This document shows, one piece after another, positions 58,187 through 64,000 of a stretch of DNA of 64,000 bases; within the stretch, counting starts at the first letter, position 1; every line of letters begins with the position of its first letter. Below the pieces are notes generated by a model that was given only the letters and a program-made list of their open reading frames with translations, had not been told where the DNA came from and made no database searches. The position numbers were made by a program, and so were the translations under genes. The stretch lies in contig CAVRWA010000001.1 in assembly GCA_963724805.1 (NCBI GenBank), positions 124,001 through 188,000 of the forward strand. Reading direction: 5' to 3'. This DNA comes from CAVQZA01 sp963724805 (GTDB lineage: Bacteria > Actinomycetota > Thermoleophilia > Gaiellales > Gaiellaceae).

Positions 58187-58391
58187 GGGAACGACGCACC
58201 TACAGCAGTGGGATCAGATCTGCGTTTCCAAAGGATCTGATGACGGCCTGCTCGCCGCGCTTCCCCAACACGGAGGAGGGTCGAGGCGCGTGGTCCGGTT
58301 TACTTGACACACGCTCGACACAGCCTCCGCAAACGTCTCCTGCAAACGGGATTGCGGAGGGACCCAGCACGTAGGAGCGAAACGGCTTCGT

Positions 58392-59303
58392 CTAGGCGCG
58401 TCGTCTCTGTATCTGTTGTGGGGCGGGGCGCTTGACCTCGGTCGCGAGGTGGAGCTTTTCCATGCCGCGGATGACGAGGGCGGAGATGTCGAGTTGGCCG
58501 GGCTCGAGGCCGTGGACCGCGGAGGCCGGGAAGGCGTGGTGTCCGTTGTGCCACGACTCGCCGAACGAGGGGATCGCGAGCAGCCGGACGTTGCGGCTTT
58601 CGTCGCGGGTGCGGAACGGCTGCTCGCCAAAGAAGTGGCAGATCGAGTTGATCGAAAACGTCACGTGCTGGAACAGGAAGATCCGGACGAGGCCGGCCCA
58701 GACCATCGCCTCGAGGCCCCGTTGCCAGCTCCCGCCGACGAGGTATCCGGCGAGGAACGGGAGGCCGAGCGTCAGCGCGACCCAGAGCAGGTAGAGGCGG
58801 TCGATCGCTCGCACGAGCCGGTCCTCGTACAGGTCGCGCCCGTACTCGACCCCGCGCTCGAGGCCCTTCGTCGAGAAGAGCCAGCCGATGTGCGAGTGCC
58901 AGAGCCCGAGCACGTGCTCGGCCAGCGAGTCGCCGTGCCCGGCGTGCGGTGAGTGCGGGTCGCCCGGCCGGTCGGAGAGCGCGTGGTGCTTGCGGTGGTC
59001 GGTGACCCACTGGGTGACAGGCCCCTGCATCGCCATGCTCCCGAGAATCGCCCACAAGGCACGAAGCGGGGCGCTCGTCTCGAAGCTCTTGTGGGTGAAG
59101 AGCCGGTGGAAGCCGACGGTGATCCCCAGCCCGCAGGCGACGTAGAACCCCGCGAGCAGCACGAGATCGACCGGGCGCACTCCGCGGTCCCAGAGCAGCC
59201 AGACCGCGGCGACCAGTCCGAGCGGCGGCACGACGACGGCAACGATGCCTGCGAGCTGGCTCGGAACGCTCGTCCGCTCTCGGACGGTCTTGATCCTCGT
59301 CAT
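58392..59303 (-). CDS. Acyl-CoA/fatty-acid delta-9-type desaturase
   Basis: 303 residues from ATG 59303, GAGGAG before it. Four helices and all three His boxes: FHRLFTHKSF, TDHRKHHALSD and WHNGHHAFP. Membrane di-iron desaturase inserting a double bond into acyl chains. Its start overlaps the cyclopropane-synthase stop by ATGA. In this operon it may supply or modify the chain that the synthase methylates. Confidence 0.9.
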   Translation of the reverse strand: MTRIKTVRERTSVPSQLAGIVAVVVPPLGLVAAVWLLWDRGVRPVDLVLLAGFYVACGLGITVGFHRLFTHKSFETSAPLRALWAILGSMAMQGPVTQWVTDHRKHHALSDRPGDPHSPHAGHGDSLAEHVLGLWHSHIGWLFSTKGLERGVEYGRDLYEDRLVRAIDRLYLLWVALTLGLPFLAGYLVGGSWQRGLEAMVWAGLVRIFLFQHVTFSINSICHFFGEQPFRTRDESRNVRLLAIPSFGESWHNGHHAFPASAVHGLEPGQLDISALVIRGMEKLHLATEVKRPAPQQIQRRRA

Positions 59304-60514
59304 GCGGGCTCCTCGAAGGGCCGGCCGAGGACGAGCTGCATCTCGCGGATCGCGCGCGTCCTGAACAGCGCCTCGCAGGAGGCGAGGTAGAAGTCCCAGA
59401 TCCGGATGAAGCGGTCGTCGAAGCCGAGCGCGCGCACCTCGGGGAGGTTGGCGAAGAACCGCTCGCGCCACGCCTTCAGCGTGTCCGCGTAGTGCGGCCC
59501 GATCTCCTCGAGCCCGACCACCATCAGGCCCGAGGCGCGGCTCATCGCCGTCTGCAGCGCCTCGAGCGAGGGCAGCAGCGAGCCCGGGAAGATGTAGCGC
59601 TGGATCCAGTCCTCCTTGCGCCGGTAGCGCTCGAAGCGCTGGTCGGGCATCCCGATCACCTGGATCGCCGCGAGTCCGCCGGGCGCGAGCAGCCGGTCGC
59701 ACGCGGCGAAGAAGGTCGGGTACTGCGCGTAGCCGATCGCCTCCAGCATCTCGATCGAGGCGATCTTCGAGAACTTCCCCTCGAGCGTGCGGTAGTCCTG
59801 GCCGAGGATCTCGACGCGGTCGGCGAGGCCGGCCGCAGCGACGCGCTCGCGTGCGAGCTCGAGTTGCTGCTGCGAGAGCGTGACGCCGGTGACCCGCGCG
59901 CCGTACTCGCCGGCCGCCATCAGCGCGAAGCTGCCCCAGCCGCAGCCGATCTCGAGCACGTGGTCGCCGGGGCCCAGGCGGAGCTTCTCGCAGATCGCGC
60001 GCAGCTTCCGCTCCTGTGCCTGCTCGAGCGTGTCGCCCTCCTGCCACAGCGCGCAGGAGTAGGTCATCGACTCGTCGAGGAAGAGCCGGTAGAGGTCGTT
60101 GCCGAGGTCGTAGTGGTACTGGATGTTCGCCCGGGCCTTGCGCAGGCTCTGCCGCGGTGAGAGGTGGGGGCGGTGGCGGTCGAGCCGCGCGAGGCGAGAG
60201 CCGGCGCGCCAGGTCTCGAGGTTGCGAACGACGAGGGCGATCAGGCCGGGCAGGTCGTCGGTGTGCCAGTCGCCGGCGGCGTAGGACTCGCCGAAGCCGA
60301 GGCCGGGAGAGCGCGCGAGCCGGCGGAAGACGTCGTTCGAGGTGACGGTGACGACGATCGGGTCGCCCGTCCCGGCGCGGTACACGCGCCCGCCGGGGAG
60401 GCGCAGCTCGAGCGCGCCGTGCTCGACCCGGCCGAGCGCCCGGATCGCGGCGCTCTCGGCGAGGCGGGCCCCGATCCGGCGGCCGGCGGGAAGCTCGCGC
60501 AGCACCTCGGTCAC
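59300..60514 (-). CDS. cfa: Cyclopropane-fatty-acyl-phospholipid synthase family methyltransferase
   Basis: 404 residues from GTG 60514. The CFA pattern is complete: FGESYAAGDWHTDDLPGLIA, NIQYHYDLGNDLYRLFLDES, MTYSCALW, SAM motif LEIGCGWGSFALMAAG and SIEMLEAIGYAQYPTFFAAC, GMPDQRFERYRRKEDWIQRY. SAM-dependent methylation of unsaturated acyl chains, giving cyclopropane or branched products. The start overlaps the DUF1365 stop as GTGA. Confidence 0.92.
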   Translation of the reverse strand: MTEVLRELPAGRRIGARLAESAAIRALGRVEHGALELRLPGGRVYRAGTGDPIVVTVTSNDVFRRLARSPGLGFGESYAAGDWHTDDLPGLIALVVRNLETWRAGSRLARLDRHRPHLSPRQSLRKARANIQYHYDLGNDLYRLFLDESMTYSCALWQEGDTLEQAQERKLRAICEKLRLGPGDHVLEIGCGWGSFALMAAGEYGARVTGVTLSQQQLELARERVAAAGLADRVEILGQDYRTLEGKFSKIASIEMLEAIGYAQYPTFFAACDRLLAPGGLAAIQVIGMPDQRFERYRRKEDWIQRYIFPGSLLPSLEALQTAMSRASGLMVVGLEEIGPHYADTLKAWRERFFANLPEVRALGFDDRFIRIWDFYLASCEALFRTRAIREMQLVLGRPFEEPA

Positions 60515-61245
60515 CGTCTCACCGATCCCTCGCCGGGCACGAACGGCGGCTTGTGGAAGAACGGCACGCGCTTCAGCCAGAGCCGCGCAGCCTGGAGGTG
60601 GATCAGGACGATGACCTGCAGCGGCATCAGCGGATACCGGATGAGCGCGCGTGCCAACGACCCGCTCGTCAGCGGGCGCCGCTTCCCGGTGAGCGTGGCG
60701 AAGAACGGCCGCGCGCCGCCCTCGCTCAGGTCGATCCGCACGTCGAGCTGCTCGCCCGGCTCGGAGAACCACCACTGGTAGCTCTGCTCCAGGCCGAAGA
60801 ACGGCGAGACGTGGAGCTTCTTGTCGTGGCGGAACGAGAGTCGCCGTTCGCCCGTGTCCCGGTTTTCGGGTGAGAGGAGGTAGGGCAGCCGCTCGCCGAA
60901 GGTGTTGCTGACCTCGGCGACGATGCAGGCCAGATCCTCGCCCCGGTAGCAGTAGAAGAAGCTGACCGGGTTGAAGACGTAGCCGAGGACGCGGAGGTTC
61001 GTCAGGAGCAGGACCCGGTCGGCCTCGATCCCGTGCTCGCCGAGGAAGGCGCGCACGTCGAGGTGATCCCGGTCGTGCAGGCTGACCACGTTCCGCCGGT
61101 TCCAGCCGAACAGGCGCACACGCCGGTCGAGCTCCGGCAGCTCGTCGAGGTCGAGCAGGTAGAAGCAGACGCGGTAGCGGAAGACGTTCTTCTTCGGCGT
61201 CTTGCGCGCGTGCATCACGGTGCCGGTGTAGAGCGCGGACCTCAC
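60511..61245 (-). CDS. DUF1365 family protein
   Basis: 244 residues from GTG 61245, overlapping the oxidoreductase stop as GTGA. DUF1365 pattern: ALYTGTVMHARKTPKKNVFR, YRVCFYLLDLDELPELDRRV, LLTNLRVLGYVFNPVSFFYC, VAEVSNTFGERLPYLL. This family is nearly always next to a flavin oxidoreductase and a cyclopropane-synthase homologue; its molecular role is not established. Confidence 0.9.
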   Translation of the reverse strand: MRSALYTGTVMHARKTPKKNVFRYRVCFYLLDLDELPELDRRVRLFGWNRRNVVSLHDRDHLDVRAFLGEHGIEADRVLLLTNLRVLGYVFNPVSFFYCYRGEDLACIVAEVSNTFGERLPYLLSPENRDTGERRLSFRHDKKLHVSPFFGLEQSYQWWFSEPGEQLDVRIDLSEGGARPFFATLTGKRRPLTSGSLARALIRYPLMPLQVIVLIHLQAARLWLKRVPFFHKPPFVPGEGSVRR

Positions 61246-62448
61246 CAGGCCGCTCCGAAGGCAGCCGCGGCGGCGAGGCCCGAGCGCAGTCCGTCCTCGT
61301 GGAAGCAGTAGCCCTGCCAGGCACCTGCGAAGGCGGTGCGCCGCGGGCCGTTCAGGCGCGGCAGCTCGGGCTGGGCCCTCATCGACTCGAGGGTCACGAG
61401 CGGATGCCGGTACGAGAAGCGGCGGATGATCCTCGCCGGGTCGATCTCGGCTGTTCGGTTCAACGTCACGCAGTAGTGCTCGTCCTCGTCGAGGCGCTGG
61501 AGCTTGTTCAGGTAGTAGGTCATCGTCGGGCTGCCGGCGGGCGAGCCGCAGTCGCGGAGCTGGTAGTTCCACGAGCCGCGGGTGGCGACGCGGCGGGGCA
61601 GGAAGCGCTCGTCGGTGTGGAGGACGGTGTCGTTCTCGGTCGTCCCGAAGACGCCGAGCAGGCGGCGCTCGTCCTCGCTCGGATCCTCGAGCATGCGCAG
61701 CGCCTGGTCGGCGTGGGTCGCGACGACGACGCCGTCGAAGCGCCGCAGCTCGTCGCCCGCGAGCCGCAGCTCGACGCCGTCCGTCGAGGCGGCGGATCGA
61801 GCGGACCTCGGTCGAGAGGTTGATGCGCAGCCGCTCCTCGAGGGCGCGCACGTAGCTCCGGCTGCCGCCGGTGACCGTCCTCCAGCGGAGGCGCCGGAAG
61901 CCGAGGATCCCATGGTTGGCGAAGAAGCGGACGGCGTAGACGAGCGGGAAGTCGAGCGTCTGGCTGGGAGCGGTCGACCACAGCGCGGCGCAGAGCGGGA
62001 CGAGGAAGTGGTCACGGAACCGCGGCGAGTAGCCCTCCTCGGCGACGTAGCGGGAGAGGCTCCAGTCCGCGCAGCGGGGGTCGTCGAGAGCCCGGCTCCC
62101 GAGGCGCAGGAAGCGGGCGATCTCGAGCGTCAGCCGCGTGAGCGGCGGGCGACTGCCCGAGTACTCGAGGCCGTGCCGGTCGCAGGCGACCGAGAAGCTC
62201 ATCTCCGACGGCTGCGTGCGGACACCGAGCTCGCGGAAGAGGCGGACGAGGTTGGGGTAGGTGTCCTCGTTGTGGACGATGAAGCCGGTGTCGAGCCGAA
62301 GCGTCCGGCCCGCGACCATGTGCTCGACCGTGTTCGAGTGGCCGCCGGCGCGATCGTCGCGCTCGAACAGCTCGACCTCGTGGCCCTTCGAGAGCGCGTA
62401 CGCCGCTCCCAGGCCCGAGATTCCCGTGCCGATCACTGCGATCTTCAT
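61242..62448 (-). CDS. FAD-dependent amine-oxidase-like oxidoreductase, one frameshift
   Basis: ATG 62448. N-terminus MKIAVIGTGISGLGAAYALS and ERDDRAGGHSNTVEH (FAD GxGxxG and second motif). The chain breaks near 61785: the first frame ends in STEVRSIRRLDGRRR, the second continues ASTDGVELRLAGDELRRFDG, VVVATHADQALRML to a stop at 61242. Restored length ~400. In this conserved operon a dead first gene would be odd, so a sequencing slip is likely. FAD enzyme of the fatty-acid branch; substrate unknown. Confidence 0.8.
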
Positions 62449-62462
62449 CTGGCTTCACTTCC

Positions 62463-62499
62463 CACACCTTAGACAATACCTATACATACCTTGTTCATG
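62463..62499. promoter_or_regulatory. Direct-repeat operator in the divergent promoter
   Basis: ATACCT at 62476-62481 and 62486-62491 (10-bp period), and a weaker ACACCT at 62464, in an AT-rich stretch between the divergent lipid operons. ACAATACC..CCTTGT is also roughly dyadic. One-turn direct repeats suit a regulator binding along one face of the helix, for example MerR-type LitR/CarH proteins, which control similar clusters elsewhere. No regulator gene is visible here. Confidence 0.45.
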
Positions 62500-62525
62500 C
62501 GCTGCTAGAGTGGCCACGACCCCGG

Positions 62526-62957
62526 ATGGCCCGCTACGTCACCAAGATCGAGTCCGCGCTTCCGCAAGCCGAGGCGTTCGCCTACATGGCGGACTTCGCC
62601 AATGCCCGCGTCTGGGACCCAAGCGTGAGCGAGGCCCGGCGGGTCGGCGAGGCGCCGATCGGGCTCGGCTCCGCGTTCGACCTCGTCGCACGCTTCGGCG
62701 GGCGCGACGTGCCGCTCCGCTACGAGATCGTCGAATACGACTCACCACGAAGGGTCGTACTCGAGGCGCAGCGTCCGGGATTCGTCTCGAGGGACACCGT
62801 CACCGTCGAGCCCGCCGGGAACGGATCGGTCGTCCACTACGACGCGACGCTCGCGTTCGGTGGGCTCGGTCGGCTGCTCGACCCGATGATGCAACGCATC
62901 TTCAATCGGGTCGGGGCCCGCGCGACGCTCGGGATGCAGACGGCGCTGAACTCGTGA
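62526..62957 (+). CDS. SRPBCC (START-like) family protein
   Basis: 143 residues from ATG 62526. SRPBCC fold: YVTKIESALPQAEAFAYMAD, FANARVWDPSVSEARRV, SAFDLVARFGGRDVPLRYEI and the C-terminal helix LLDPMMQRIFNRVGARATLG. Binds hydrophobic ligands; likely a lipid or acyl-chain binder given the neighbours. The next gene's GTG overlaps its stop. Confidence 0.82.
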   Translation: MARYVTKIESALPQAEAFAYMADFANARVWDPSVSEARRVGEAPIGLGSAFDLVARFGGRDVPLRYEIVEYDSPRRVVLEAQRPGFVSRDTVTVEPAGNGSVVHYDATLAFGGLGRLLDPMMQRIFNRVGARATLGMQTALNS

Positions 62958-63955
62958 CGCCCTCACCCGGGGCGAACCTCGTCGACCGCGCGCTGGAGGC
63001 GAGCGTCGTCGGCAGCTTCACCCGGATCGGCTACCGCACCCGGCGGCGCCTCTTCGACTGGACGCCGCTGCAGTCGCTCGGTCTCGACGGCAAGGTCGCA
63101 ATCGTGACCGGGGCGACCTCGGGCCTCGGCCGAGCGGCCGCCGAGTCGATCGCGGCGCTGGGCGGGCACGTCTGCATCGTCGGGCGCGACCCGGCGCGCA
63201 CCGAACGCGCCCGCAGCGAGATCTCCGCCGCGGCGGGCTCCGAGGTCGAGGCCGACCTCGCAGATCTCTCGTCCCTCGCGGAGACCGCCGCCTTCGCGGC
63301 CCGCTTCGCCGCGAGGCACGACCGCCTCGACGTGCTCGTCCTGAACGCCGGTGCGCTGACCCACGCGTACACGGTCACGGGCGAGGGGAACGAGCTGACG
63401 CTCGCGACACACGTCTTGTCGCCGTTCCTGTTGACCCGTGCGCTGCGGCCTCTGCTCGAGGCGTCGGCACCGTCGCGCGTGATCGTGGTGGCATCCGGCG
63501 GGATGTACACCGAACCGCTCGACGTCGATGCCCTCGACCCGGAACCCGCCACGTACGACGGGACGAAGACATACGCGCGCTGCAAGCGGGCACAGGTCGT
63601 GCTGGCCGAGGAGTGGACGCGAGAGCTGCTCGACACCGACATCACCGTCAACGCGATGCATCCCGGCTGGGCCGACACCCCCGGGCTACGGACCGCGCTT
63701 CCCGGCTTCAGCCGCGTCGTGGGGCCGCTGCTCCGGACGCCGGAGGAAGGAGCCGACACGATCGTCTGGCTGGCCGCCGCCCCTGATGCCGCGGACCTCA
63801 GCGGCCTGTTCTTCCTCGACCGGCGAGCGCGGGCGAAGCACCGCCTGGGCCGCACGCGTCGTCCCGACGAGGCCCGTGAGGCGGCGCGACTCTGGCGGCT
63901 CTGTACGGAGCGCACGGCTCCGTTCGCGGCGGATGCCGGCGGATCAGCCGCCTGA
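62954..63955 (+). CDS. Short-chain dehydrogenase/reductase
   Basis: 333 residues from GTG 62954 (GTGA overlap with the SRPBCC stop). GATSGLGRAAAESIAALGGH (NAD(P) motif), LNAGAL, catalytic Ser in VVASGGMYTE and the Y-x-x-x-K in TKTYARCKRAQ. Light-type SDR of the DHRS12-like group with a ~30-residue N-terminal extension. Together with the divergent flavin/DUF1365/CFA/desaturase operon it resembles the SDR-containing clusters under light- or singlet-oxygen-responsive control in other bacteria. Confidence 0.85.
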   Translation: MTPSPGANLVDRALEASVVGSFTRIGYRTRRRLFDWTPLQSLGLDGKVAIVTGATSGLGRAAAESIAALGGHVCIVGRDPARTERARSEISAAAGSEVEADLADLSSLAETAAFAARFAARHDRLDVLVLNAGALTHAYTVTGEGNELTLATHVLSPFLLTRALRPLLEASAPSRVIVVASGGMYTEPLDVDALDPEPATYDGTKTYARCKRAQVVLAEEWTRELLDTDITVNAMHPGWADTPGLRTALPGFSRVVGPLLRTPEEGADTIVWLAAAPDAADLSGLFFLDRRARAKHRLGRTRRPDEAREAARLWRLCTERTAPFAADAGGSAA

Positions 63956-64000
63956 CCCGGCAGGCGCGAGCGTGCTGCGCCGCCCGCCGAGCAGCCGCTC

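Noticed and set aside
60511..62448. 645-residue fusion of oxidoreductase and DUF1365
   Set aside because: It arises from a frameshift near 61785; with the shift corrected the two genes are separate and overlap by GTGA.

Overview
This 64 kb window is high-GC, densely coded DNA from an actinomycete. The evidence is an ECF41/SigJ-type sigma factor, a class E sortase next to an LPFTG protein, an F420-type nitroreductase, NhaA fused to a DsbA domain, frequent GTG starts and ATGA/GTGA gene overlaps. The mix of SpoIID, L,D-transpeptidase, beta-helix and TadG-like proteins fits Thermoleophilia (Gaiellales/Solirubrobacterales), but that placement is inference.

Layout. 0-9.3 kb is a patchwork of envelope proteins (cut-off anti-sigma-like protein, TadG-like protein, beta-helix protein, coiled-coil protein plus L,D-transpeptidase) with relics of an integrase and a DUF1524 nuclease, closed by tRNA-Val(TAC). 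9.3-21.3 kb is an ordinary metabolic block: NhaA-DsbA, a VAO/4-cresol-dehydrogenase-type flavoenzyme, an ABC-F ATPase, a sulfite-oxidase-like molybdoenzyme, a GFA-type protein, a GH3 glycosidase, SigJ with its partner, and a class A beta-lactamase-like protein. 21.8-31.7 kb is envelope again: SpoIID, an atypical response regulator, a translationally coupled GT2/epimerase/deacetylase operon, a CAP protein, and an LPFTG micro-protein coupled to a sortase.

31.8-58 kb is accessory. Small unrelated genes (GNAT, VOC, SnoaL, YCII, ABM, aminoglycoside-type nucleotidyltransferase, methyltransferase, flavodoxin, cyclase) sit between at least twelve copies of a short repeat, nearly all in one orientation and mostly at gene 3' ends. 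Three copies of one IS110-family element have each split one of these repeats. By reading alone, the 5' non-coding end of the element shows a bridge-RNA architecture: a target loop whose two guides match the split repeat and a donor loop whose guides match the element's own ends. The region also holds gene stubs, a tRNA 3' fragment, a second IS110 relic and many single-base frameshifts.

58.4-64 kb is a lipid-modification cluster. FAD oxidoreductase, DUF1365, cyclopropane-fatty-acid synthase and fatty-acid desaturase form a four-gene operon with 4-nt overlaps, divergent from an SRPBCC/SDR pair across a promoter carrying 10-bp-spaced direct repeats.

Less obvious signals include a three-hairpin leader conserved upstream of two paralogous small genes 23 kb apart (with an orphan third copy at 2.2 kb), a leaderless upstream mini-ORF whose stop abuts the next start, a probable CTG start, and a 22-codon alcohol-dehydrogenase stub that now overlaps the start of an unrelated gene.
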